A stretch of DNA of 64,000 bases from Oidiodendron maius Zn (Eukaryota; Ascomycota; Leotiomycetes; Myxotrichaceae). The stretch lies in the NCBI GenBank assembly GCA_000827325.1, contig KN832870.1, forward strand, positions 372,001-436,000, given 5' to 3'. The notes below the pieces were generated by a model. The model made no database searches and was not told the DNA's origin. It was given only the letters and a program-made list of their open reading frames with translations. Positions 34,687 to 45,093 of the stretch are shown piece by piece. Every line of letters starts with the position of its first letter. Position 1 is the stretch's first letter. The translations under genes were made by a program, and so were the position numbers.

Positions 34687-35156
34687 AAATAGAACGTTCG
34701 TTAGAATAGATCTCATTTGTGCTAAGGTAGAATTATAACATAAAATATACCATAAAGTAAGTCGTGGCGTGCATGCAATTACTGAGAACTACATATTTCA
34801 AATTCAATGTATTCAACATCAACAGTAATACAATAATATCGCTATCACTTTCTTCCTGGTCTTCTTCTTCAACTTCCTCCTCACTTTCAGCCTCATGAGA
34901 AATTACCCTGAACACTGATGGGAGGCCAGGTGATTCGCAGGTCGTAGTCGTAAATCAAGGTGATAACTCAGTTCAGTTGTCTAGAGTAACTAGGCTTTGG
35001 CTCAACTACTCGTACAGGAGTACGCAAATTACGGATCCTTATACAGGCTTTTACGGTCCGTATGATCAGTTCTAGACTCCTGTACATCCCTCGTACTATC
35101 AGGTAAATCCCCCATATAAAGGCTCTAGACCTGACTAGTCCTTGTAAGATTTATGG
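34687..35156. other. Intergenic region between convergent genes
   Basis: No gene. The segment 34938-34975 (caggtcgtagtcg...atcaaggtga...aactcag) resembles the conserved block of the LTR-like remnants at 25.2 and 54.4 kb. An imperfect inverted pair (gtacaggagtac / actcctgtacat) lies near 35012-35090. Confidence 0.4.
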
Positions 35157-36536
35157 TCAATAAGTGTTAAGCTCTTTTAATCTTGACCTCATCATATTGG
35201 CTATCCTTAAATGCTCACCTACTAGCCATGTATCTAGATTTTTATGTAGACTATCAGTGCCGCTGGAAGCAGACTCATTGTCAAGACATTGCCTACTAGA
35301 GGTACGTAAAGCAAACTGATTAATTAGGTTGCCGGCTCTTCTCATCTCACCCGACACCAATTGGATCTTCAAGGCAGTCTGTACACTCAAGTCGTCGACA
35401 TTGAAAGTCCCGACGGTCATCTTAGTCGGTATAATGGCAGGCCCGGTGTACTGTCTCAGCATTGTTGTGCTGCTTGTGCCATCTGTGTTAAATGTGCTAG
35501 TTGCCGTAGTCGACCAGGCAGGAGACCCACTCCCAGGTCCAGAGTCAACGCTGGGTGTGGAGCCAGCCGGGTACACATGGTGCCATGCTATATCAACAGC
35601 GCTCTCTGAAGCACTCTGAGTGCAGCAAGCCGCTCGCTCGTACCAAATCAGGACCCGGGAGATGATGGATGCATAGAGTAATGCAAGATGCGGGGCCTTA
35701 GCACAAGAACAAGTCAAGAGGCAGCAGAGTCGCTCGCTGGCTATGCGGTTGAGACGTAGTACATGATCCAAAGGCACTCTATTAGTACTCTCCGTCGCCG
35801 AAGCTACAAAAGTTCCTGATGAAGAAACAGAGGGATCCTTGCTGAGGCCGAGGGAGTGCAGGCTTTCTAGAATATTGCACGCTTCTCGAGAACAATCGTG
35901 GCCTGCAATGGCTCCAAGTGGCATTGAGGCTCCGTCGGGGTGTGAATTCTTACTGTCTTCGGATTTATGAACAGTGGGTTGGGCTGTGGCAACCTCAATT
36001 GATAAGTAACTCCCCAGGTCAGGCGATTCTGGTGTGGGTATGGAGCTAAATTGAAGGTTTGCGGGTGGTGGATTATTGTGATAACGGTTTACGACCGCCT
36101 CTTCCCCGGAATCAAGAGAAGTGAAAGTTGGTATAGACAGCTCAGGTAGATCACTATACCAATCGTCTAATTTGTCCAGGTGGGTTGCCAGAGGGTTGAT
36201 ATTATCATCCACTGCATCCCAGGTTGCGGACGCATTAGTGACGCTTGGGAACGATCCGACATTCAGCACCACGCCCCTGCTGCTACTCCCGTGCAGCTCA
36301 TCCATGTTACTGGTACTGGCTTGGTCGCTTGATGGCCGCTTTGAGCTTGGATTGAGTCTCTGCCGTGGCTGTTTTCCTATGTTCTGTGACACTCCGTAGA
36401 CACACGTCATGCCATGATAAACACAGCGTCCGCATTTAGGCATTACCCGGTCACATTTCACCTTGGAAGCGCCACAACCATCACAGCTAGATCGCAATTT
36501 CGGTTTTTTGGGTATTCGCGGAGTATCGCCAGACAT
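35157..36536 (-). CDS. Zn2Cys6 transcription factor, AflR-like
   Basis: A single exon of 459 residues from ATG 36536. Near the N-terminus lies the zinc cluster C-x2-C-x6-C-x6-C-x2-C-x6-C (CDGCGASKVKCDR...KCGRC...C), preceded by a basic stretch (PKKPKLRSS). The rest matches the AflR type: a Ser/Thr-rich linker, a leucine-rich segment with LLTCSCAKAPHLALLYASI, and a C-terminal region with KMTVGTFNVDD and LVSGEMRR. AflR-like proteins activate their own polyketide cluster by binding CGG-containing palindromes as dimers. It is convergent with the NR-PKS and is the likely pathway activator for PKS, OMT and P450. Confidence 0.92.
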   Translation of the reverse strand: MSGDTPRIPKKPKLRSSCDGCGASKVKCDRVMPKCGRCVYHGMTCVYGVSQNIGKQPRQRLNPSSKRPSSDQASTSNMDELHGSSSRGVVLNVGSFPSVTNASATWDAVDDNINPLATHLDKLDDWYSDLPELSIPTFTSLDSGEEAVVNRYHNNPPPANLQFSSIPTPESPDLGSYLSIEVATAQPTVHKSEDSKNSHPDGASMPLGAIAGHDCSREACNILESLHSLGLSKDPSVSSSGTFVASATESTNRVPLDHVLRLNRIASERLCCLLTCSCAKAPHLALLYASIISRVLIWYERAACCTQSASESAVDIAWHHVYPAGSTPSVDSGPGSGSPAWSTTATSTFNTDGTSSTTMLRQYTGPAIIPTKMTVGTFNVDDLSVQTALKIQLVSGEMRRAGNLINQFALRTSSRQCLDNESASSGTDSLHKNLDTWLVGEHLRIANMMRSRLKELNTY

Positions 36537-37244
36537 GGCTCATAAGAACACTCTTGTATGTCTACTTAGCAATGTAGCTGTGCATACAAGGACGAGCGAG
36601 GATTACATATATACAGCGGACGCTGACAGAGAATCTGTATGAGACTAGACTTTCACTATTGTTCCGTAAGATTCCGTCTTGATATCCGCCCCCTATTGTG
36701 CCGAAGTAATTGTAGTCATATGAAACAATGTCGATTGAACATTCACAATATCCAAATTCAACACTCGCCCACTGTAACTTTGTGGCCACTCAAATATTGG
36801 TTTTTTTTCTTGAGAGAATTGATTAGTACCGTTGTATCTTTTTCGGAAGATTGCATACAATGACATAAGGTGCATGCTAAGGGCCGGGATGCTGTCAAGA
36901 TGCTGATGGTGGGTCTTGCTAACTACTGTAAGATAAGCAGTAGCTGCATTTAGTCGCTCACATAAGTGGCTTGGCGTTAGATCCGCAACTGAATGTTCGA
37001 AAGCAACAAATTGTATGGAGTAAGTTACAGCACAGCGGATGAATGACGCACAACTAAGAGAGTTTGGAGTATTGGCGATATCCAGGAAACGCCTAACCAG
37101 GTTGGTACTGGCATGTACGCGATAATTGGTAGAGATTTCAACACAGGGGACAAGTCTAAACAAGTGGAAGAGCTATCAGCATTCTATCCCGCCACTATCG
37201 CCGATACTGTTCCTCATCTTCAATAGAGACCCAGTCCATGAAAG
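36537..37244. other. Promoter of the AflR-like gene and unrecognised sequence
   Basis: Upstream region of the regulator. A minus-strand open frame of 156 codons ends here (37163-36693) but shows no recognised motif and overlaps the likely promoter. Confidence 0.35.
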
Positions 37245-38640
37245 GGTAAACATAAACGGGGTTTCAATAGCGTTTATCGATGACTACAATGCGTAAGTCA
37301 CAGGCCCGTCAGGAGAGGCGAAAAGAGACGGGATCCAAGCCGTAATCGACAGAGGCATACGGCGGGAAAAGCGGTGCAGAGTCACATTCGAAGGGGACAA
37401 GACTATTCTAATACACTTTAAGAGTAGTGTGGGGAACTGTATTGCGGTCGTACATTTTCCCTCAAATCTGACCGGTAGCTGTACGAGATTTTGGCGCCTC
37501 CTACCAAAATGGACCTGTAACCTTATCGAATTTGACGATTAAGTAATCAAACAGTGCGTATTTTCTTGTAAAAAAAAATACTATTCCCCACACTGACAGA
37601 GAGGGCCACAAGGTTATGGGTCAATCTCGGCACATTACCAGACAAAAGCCCACTATCAAAGCTAAACAGTAGAATACACCGGAGGCTCGCCTCACCGCTA
37701 CAGAAGATATCTAAAGCTCATCGGTGCACACCACGGGAGGAGAGTCTTCATCAAAATTGACCTCGAGAAGGCCATAGAGATCGCCAATACTGCTCATGGA
37801 GCATGCATAGCGATGAGCACGTCAGAGAGGAAAGGGATAGATGGGATATGTAGTGGCATCTACAACACCCTCGACATAATAACACAGAGAGAGCTAATCA
37901 CATTCACGGTAGCTCTAGGTATAATAAGAGAACGGAATCCATATACACCGGATCTCGCTGCGATAGCAATAGTAGTGAGCTACTCTCCACACCGCCTAGT
38001 AGGCAGACGGGTTACTATTTCCACGAGCAACCGAAGTGCTCTGCTCGCGATGAGCCAACCAAGACACTAGTCAGGACGGGCTAGGATTAAAGAAATAATC
38101 TAGAAATATACGGAACAGCTCAGACGCTGAGAATATGAGAAAATTCAATTTGCCTAGTGTGGGCAAGGGGATTTCGACCTCTAACATGAGGGTAAAGGAA
38201 GCAGCATGAGTAGTGAATAAATACGGTGGACTACTAGAAATGTAATACAGATACGTTAAATCTATAGTTATAAACAATGTTAGAACCAAGGGGAAAATCA
38301 GGATCCTGCCAGACGGGGTGCGCAAGTACTCGGGAGAAATGGATAGGGCACCACTAGGCAAGTATACTTGTATACTGTATTATGCTCCTTATCGGAGAGA
38401 AGCAGGTATATTAGCACAGCTCCAAACGGAAATAGCACGACTCAATAGATTTCTCCATTAGATTGGAGCATCAGAGTCGGATCTATGTATATGCGAACTT
38501 ATAAGGGAGATGGTCAAACACTTTCTCTTCCAATGCACATAATAGGAGGAACACCAAATAAAAATGCTAGCCCCTAAATCGCACAAAACACAGGCTACAG
38601 TGAGGCCTGTGTTCAAACTTAGCTATATTATTTCTTACTG
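37245..38640 (+). mobile_element. LINE (Tad-like non-LTR retrotransposon) remnant
   Basis: Translation shows the end of a reverse transcriptase (AFIDDYNA*VTGPSGEA...TFEGDKTILIHF), then an RNase H-like part (ALLAMSQPRH and a preceding ELITFTVAL), and finally the terminal segment with IGASESDLC and REMVKHFLFQCT. These are hallmarks of Tad-clade elements. The copy is 5'-truncated, frameshifted and has several stops at positions normally Trp or Gln, in keeping with C-to-T changes by repeat-induced point mutation. It is inactive. It separates the PKS cluster from the NRPS/heme region. Confidence 0.82.
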
Positions 38641-40191
38641 TCTGTAAATTAATCGTTCCTTCTTTAATAAGACCTTTTTGTAATACGACTAGTTACTGCT
38701 TCGACTTATTGCATGTAACCGTGACATCGCCCAGCGACACGCCACGCCACCTAGCTAGAGACTACCTCTAGGACGTAATTAAGAGAGTGTAATTACTTGT
38801 ACAAATGTCAGGTGTGCGCAGCGCACTGACATGCATACGCGGGCGCACGTATGTAGTAGCTGAGTATTCTTCCTGATTACTGTTTCTTTTAGGACTTATT
38901 TAGAAGGCTTCTATTACCTACAACTAAACTCTAGTACTGCGATAGTTGTACCTATAAAGCTCCTAGCAGCAGGGCTGCGATTACGTCGAACTCCCACTAG
39001 TTCAGAGGCGGTGAGTGATGAGTTTGAAGAGGATACAACTGATATTACGGGTTAGTTCGCTGTAAGCTTCCTACCCCATTAGTTATTTATATAGACTAAT
39101 TTCTCAGGTATCCCCGCAGTTATGAATCGATCTACATACGCAACCTCTCGCCCGCACTCCCTCATCTTCATATGCGTCTCCTAATAAGAGACCGGTAACC
39201 CCACCTCCTGCCCTAGGCCTTGACCGGGCCATTAATATTCGATACCTCCGGGGTTAATGGGTATATGTTGAGAACTTCGATTGCCTTGATTCGAAGCTTC
39301 GTGGGAGGCTAGTAATGGATTGGGGTAAAGTGGCTGCCTTATAACAGGTGCAGCCGGACAACTTGTATGGCGATGGAAAATCTGGCCCCTTAGGCCTCAC
39401 CCCCCTAGGCTAGCTTGGACAATTTATCAAACTCAGGAGCGCCGAAAACAATTTTAATAACAACAAGTCCGAGTTTTCCATACAACTAGAAGTTGAGGAA
39501 CGATCTCTTAGCATTTTAAAGAGTCTAATTCGTCGGTGAGAGAGGAACCTCACTGTTGCAAACCATTTAAGTATAAAGGTAATTATGTCGAATATCACCT
39601 CCTCTTCTTTTACGCCTAGAAACCCATTTACTGATACCTTCGACGGAACTTCCACAGACGACGACCAAGACGGCGATATCATAGTCGCCTCTTGTTTTAC
39701 TGCAGGTGATAAGGTCGCCGTTCAGGCCTAGTTTGGTAGCTACATATTTACAGACGAGTCCGGCAAAACTGACCTTCCGCCTACTAAAGCTATGGAGGTT
39801 GCGAGCCGCGGGCTACGACCCGCGCATGACTAGCGTCGGACGTGATATGGACTCTACTGTATGTTTCAAGTAAGTCCTTACATAAGTTGCATTAGCGTAA
39901 TGTAGAAGACCCCTGTTAGTGTGGTAAGTAAGGATGGCTTGTATCGTAATACTGTACAGTACAGGACTGTAGTAAATGTAAATAGGGAGAATAAGCCTTA
40001 CAGGGGACACTGGCTAGCGTGGGCGTTTCTGACATCACTAAAATCTTTGCCTTATCTCAAGCCCTGCCGTTCCTTGGCAAGGGTTTCCTTCATGGATAGT
40101 TAGATGGACTTACTAGACAACTTCTAGTTGGCTTTCTTATTGTGCTTTGATTGTCTATTTTGTTATCGGGGATTGTATTCAAGATTGACAG
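38641..40191. other. Intergenic, probably repeat-derived
   Basis: No gene recognised. A hairpin-prone stretch (tgtcaggtgtgcgcagcgcactgaca) is at about 38805-38830. A compact palindrome gagccgcgggctacgacccgcg lies near 39800. Both may be ends or internal parts of decayed elements. A minus-strand frame of 90 codons at 39682-39410 has no recognisable content. Confidence 0.35.
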
Positions 40192-42076
40192 ATGTCCACA
40201 ATGGCGTTGTCAATGCCAACTGGTCTCAGTCAATTCATTGATGCAATAAAGACGCTGATCGAGAAGAATGATATGACGGAAATTGACCAACTCTCTGCTC
40301 GCCTGAGGCCGTATCGAATCGAGACCCATAGAGCGATAGTTAGTGGTAAAGCTCTGTTAAAATCGGTTCTCATTCTCGAAGAGGAGCAGCCACCACAGTG
40401 AGTACTCCTTTTCACACTTTGAGCGACTTCGCTCATGATGCAATGTGCATGGACAGATGTAACACCTTTGTTCCGGAGTCTCAGCAGTACTTGAGTCTGG
40501 GATTGGCCACGTCCGTACATGTGACCTCGCCTCCCTGTAGCAACATCAATCCAACCGATTTAATGTGGAACTTTTGTCCCGAAACGACACCAATTTCGAC
40601 GCTGAGGGGTGACGAGGATCGGACTTACAACGAAAGAACAATGGATGGAATGTCAACCATGGCAGAAAACGCTCGTTCCAATGACCATGTGGAACAAAGT
40701 GAGATATTATTTGACACCGTTGGCGATTCGACCGTTCTCAATTCAGAAGGCACAGTTGAGATTATTCACGAGACAGAGGTAGGGCTGAATGCACATCCAC
40801 CCTCCTACCCCACAAAGGAATGCCCCGTAAAGTCCGTCTATTAAATTATAATTAGGCTGCCTACAGCGGTTCACGTGTTGCCAATATATCTAGAAGAAGT
40901 AGTTCAGAGTTGAGCGATGCTCGCAACCAGGATTTAGGCCATGGTATGTATCCACTACTCAGTCATCACTAGAAGTTCTAAAGTTGAAAACTTTCCGCTA
41001 ACTCTTTTGTGGGAGGGAGTGTAGGGGGGATAGTTGGCGGAGTAGATTCGATACAAAGCCCCTCAATTATTGATCCAGAGCCTTTGTGGATCCACAATGT
41101 TGATCCTATTGATATAGGCCTACAAGAACATCGCAGCCCTGATGTTGAGATGATCGACACGTGCAGTGAGCACTTAGTGGACACCCCTTTAACACCGTCG
41201 CAGAGGCATGATGTTTGTTCCTCTAAATCGACCCCAAGAGCAAGAAGTGACAGATCGGCTCGAATTACAACACCAAGCAGTCGGAGCGAAGCAGTCACCC
41301 TGTCGTCAGCGTCTATCGAGGAAACTTTTGACTACACGCCACAAATCGTTAAAGATACACCACGAACCAGCAATGACGAGCAGGTAATGGAACAGCAGGA
41401 CAATTTGTTTGCTACTGGGCTTCTAATAGCATCACATGAGTGGAAAAATTCCATTAGAGAAGACTATATTGTGTTCTTAAAAGAAAACCTTCTGCGCTGG
41501 AAGCAAGATGGCTTATGGCATCAGACACCACTCTTGAGTCCTAGGAAAGATAGATCAGGTAGTGGAAGTCTAGAGAGTGTCTATCATTGCGTCTGCCAAC
41601 TTGACATGCGGATGGATGATGATCCAATTCGAAAACGGGTCGCTCTGATCCTTCTTCATTTGGAATTCGAGAATATTAGTCGGAAATGGAGAGCCCAGTC
41701 AAGAAATGAGCGGAAATATCAGACTGGCATCGGACAAGGTTATACAACGCTCATGATTGACAATATACTGATGAACATACATGCAAATTGGACAATATCT
41801 AACTCTCGAAGAAAGTCAGAACTACGAGCCAAGTTTCATAATCGAAAACGATACGGCAAGAGATGGTCGGTACTAACGGCGGCCCTTGGATCAGGTATAT
41901 TGTTTGTCTGTTCTAAACCGCTTGCTAGGATGATGTACGGCTGTCTAATTGCATGTGTCTTGATGTCAGATACTGACCATGTAATAGAGGAACCACTACC
42001 ACTACTCAACAAGGACTTCAAACAATTACGCAGAACATCCAGACTTCAAAACATGTGCTCCGTGTTCTTAGTCTAA
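40192..42076 (+). CDS. Unrecognised 555-residue fungal protein
   Basis: Four exons (40192-40397, 40457-40778, 40856-40943, 41025-42076) join in frame to 555 residues; introns are 59, 77 and 81 bp. The third has a gtatgt donor and a perfect gctaac branch-like site, which supports the model. The N-terminal 70 residues form a helical Leu/Arg-rich block (LSQFIDAIKTLIEKND...RLRPYRIETHRAIVSGKALL). The middle is Ser/Thr/Pro-rich and likely disordered. A C-terminal globular part (WKNSIREDYIVFLKENLLRW) ends in a hydrophobic stretch, LTAALGSGILFVCSKPLA. I recognise no domain. It is intact, unlike its neighbours, and sits between a LINE remnant and a HET pseudogene, an accessory setting. Confidence 0.6.
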
Positions 42077-42626
42077 TCAATCCAGTCATGGACTGCTTAG
42101 TTTTTGGTCACGACTGTACTTCCTATGATGTAGATCAAATTCTTGAGCAAGTTGAGCTTTTGGGAACATCATAGGGCTCATTTAGAGCAGAGAGGTAAAA
42201 GTTATACTAGAATAGAAGGATATAGAGAAGCAAGTAATAAAAGAAATATAATAGACCAGTAGTTAAGTAAAGGGTGGTTGTATAAAGTTATAAAGTTATA
42301 GTGTTTATAATAAGCTTAAACAAAATGTATATACCTATTAGAAGGCTTCAGTAAGATGCGAAACCAGCTTCAGTCCAAAAGACTATATGATTCTAAATGG
42401 GATCAGCTAAATCGCAATACTACTTAGCTAAATCGCAACATCCTTTCCTCTTTAGGACGAATGACTCAGCCCATCGCATGTACCTGCGCCACAGTACTTT
42501 TTTCTTCGCAATTGCATGTACCCTTTCATGCTGAGCACGTGAGAAGTATACAGAGGTACGGCACCGATCGCGTCTCGTAAAAGTGGGGATATGACATCTG
42601 CTGGCTAGCGTGGTTAAACACCAGCC
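42077..42626. other. Intergenic with a repeat copy
   Basis: No gene. Holds the inverted partner (42395-42525) of the 25.4 kb repeat and the promoter of the former HET gene. Confidence 0.5.
42395..42525 (-). repeat. Dispersed element with 21-bp tandem units, copy 2
   Basis: Reads in inverted orientation to 25395-25550. It has two units of cttagctaaatcgcaac and then cgccacagtactttttt...ttgcatgtaccc. Here only two tandem units are kept versus three in the other copy. Confidence 0.6.
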
Positions 42627-44747
42627 ATGCCAAGAGTCTTGTCTTCAAACATGGCTTGTACGTCGAGAGCTGGCCCCGAGTCTTGTATTCCTGGTCTAGC
42701 GTCACCCTACGAGCCTCTGGATGAGTCTCACTCGGAAATCCGTCTCCTCGAAATCTTGAGTGTCTCCAGTAAGACAATTGACTGCAGACTCCACACCGTG
42801 ACTCTTTCTAACGCTCCACCTTTCATTGCCCTCTCCTATGTCTGGGGTAATCCCAACCTTACTGAAAAGATTTCCCTCAATGGAACATCAATAGATGTAA
42901 TGGTTAACCTTACCGCAGCTCTCAGGTCTGTTAAGAAACATTGGCAGAAAGAATTCCTGAACCGAGACCCGTCGATGTTCCGTCTTTGGGTGGATGCTGC
43001 TTGTATTAATCAAAAGGACGACGATGAACGAAGCTCATAAGTTCAGAATATGGGCTCTATATACTCGTCGGCGGAGCTCGTCATTGCTTGGCTCGGTACG
43101 GAGAATGAGACACTTAACCTCGCCTTCGATACTTGCGAGATTCTAGCCGCAGGTTTTGGTGAGGCTGTCCCTCTTCAGGATCAGCCAGTGACCTTGGCAG
43201 ATATCCAGTGGCTTTCTGCGCACCCGAGCCTCTGCGAAGTGGACGATCCAACTATGGAAGTTACGTTGACGTTCAGGAAGAACAGAAGATGGGCAGCGTT
43301 CGATGATCTGACTGGACATTCATTCTGGGAACGTATCTGGATAACCCAGGAATGTATTTTAGCCAAACGGTTGCTGCTCGCGTGCCCCATCAAGATTTAT
43401 AGACTACCACACTGCCGTTAAAGCGATCGAAGCCATGTATCGATTCCAAAATTCGCCACTTTACGAAACACCAGACTTTATTTCCAGCGACGTTTTCAGT
43501 GTGTTCAGTGAACCTGCTTTCGCACTGCACTTTATCTTGGGTGTTGACGGCGTTCGATCGATACTCCATTACCTCCACTCGCTGTCGCCGAATCCGCCCA
43601 GAAATGATTTAGGAAAGCGTGTGCCAGTAAAAGCAGGCGCCAACACCCTAGAGATACTGGCGAAAATGACCGAACACAAAAAGGCCACGAATCCGAAAGA
43701 TTATATTTATGGAATGCTGGGCCTTAGTGGCCTGGAAGTTATACCAAAATACAGCGCGTCAACTCCAGCATATACTGCCTTTGTGGACTATGTGAATGCT
43801 GTCCTCAAGGCACTTCGTAATGAGGAAATGACTTCCCAGGATGAGAACCAAAACTACCCCCTTTTCTTTCTCAGTCAAGCCGGCATTGGCATTTTGGATT
43901 ATCCGAAAGACTTTCCGACCTGGGCCCCCAATTATCCGATGATCAGCAAATCGCCATCAACTCTCCCAGACATTGCTCGGGGTACAAGTATCAGTGCCTC
44001 AGTGGCTGATTATCCCGAAGTGATTGGGACGTACCTATACACACATGGCGTCGTTACCCGGAGGATTAGTTATATATGGGACTTCCAAATGACGCGCATG
44101 CGTTATTTGACGATGGGCCTCTTTTTCAACTCTTGCACGGCTTTGTCCATCGCCGCTCTCAAGCCGCCATTGGCATTCCGCCTTTGCAAGCTCTTACAAG
44201 AATATTGTTGATGGATTTATCCCCAGTGTCACTAGCGTTGTTTGATCGGTGTCTTCAAATCATCAAATTGCGGATTAAAGGGTTTAGGGGGCTACCTACG
44301 GTCAAGAAACGATGGCTGGCACTGGCGGACAGACTAGGACTAGCATCTGAGAGCACAACCATAGCTTGGATCGTCGACAACTTTTGGACAAATGAGGAAA
44401 TGACTAAACACTCCATGCACAGGGTCTCTCTTCTAGAGCATGCCAGACAAAATTTTGGCAGTGTTGAAGAAAAGGACATCGACGAACAGGTGCGTCTGAC
44501 TATGGATTTATGTATCTTTTTCAGAGTATTCGAAACAGAGAGTGGAGATGTAGGTCTAGGCCCTAAAGGCTGCCAGCCGGGCGATATTGTCTGCTTGCTC
44601 TCTGGTTCAAGTGTCCCGGTGGTGCTGAGAATAATTGACTGCTACTATGTGCATGTTGGAACTTGCTTTGTCCCGAATCTCATGGATGGTGAGCTTGCGT
44701 GGCGAGAGATGGGCCGACCAACTTTGGAAATGTTTGAAATGCACTAG
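42627..44747 (+). pseudogene. HET-domain protein pseudogene
   Basis: A start at 42627 opens a HET domain: PFIALSYVWGNP, FRLWVDAACINQKDDDERSS, then a stop at 43038-43040 where the family has Gln, then VQNMGSIYSSAELVIAWLG in the same frame. A CAA-to-TAA change would explain the stop, matching the CpA-to-TpA bias of repeat-induced point mutation. The frame shifts by one base near 43395 and again near 44080, with continuous homology-like sequence on both sides (DYHTAVKAIEAMYRF; later PGDIVCLLSGSSVPVVLR, the usual C-terminal motif of HET proteins). No intron borders rescue these. It once encoded a roughly 700-residue heterokaryon-incompatibility-type protein and is now broken. Confidence 0.83.
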
Positions 44748-45093
44748 CGACAAAGGTTTTTATTACGCCTTCAGTTGTTCCAATAAAGCTGTTCGGGACC
44801 ATCCGTCTCTGTCTTACTGTATAGAATTATCTAATTAAGCCATTTTTAATGTAACTATAGCTTATTCTTAGTATTGTTATATTATAGAAGGTAGCTAAGT
44901 TGCTTGTCTGGCTAACTTGCTTATTATATACGCTATATAATTAACTATACTTTATAGAGCTATAGTCTAGAGGAACTTACTAAGGGCTAAAGTAAGTAAA
45001 TTAATACCCTTACTATAGTCTATATAAAATAACTACTTTTATATAATAGTAGGAGCCTATAAGGCTACCCTAGCATATGCGGAGTGGGCGTAG
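44748..45093. other. AT-rich spacer
   Basis: Very AT-rich, no frame or repeat recognised. It carries the 3' end of the NRPS gene on the minus strand. Confidence 0.4.

Noticed and set aside
36693-37163. 156-codon minus-strand frame upstream of the AflR-like gene
   Set aside because: No recognised motif, odd composition, and it occupies the regulator's promoter; likely a chance frame.
40823-40846. Stop of the frame at 40,844 as the end of a separate small protein
   Set aside because: The intron 40,779-40,855 keeps frame into further coding exons, giving one longer gene.
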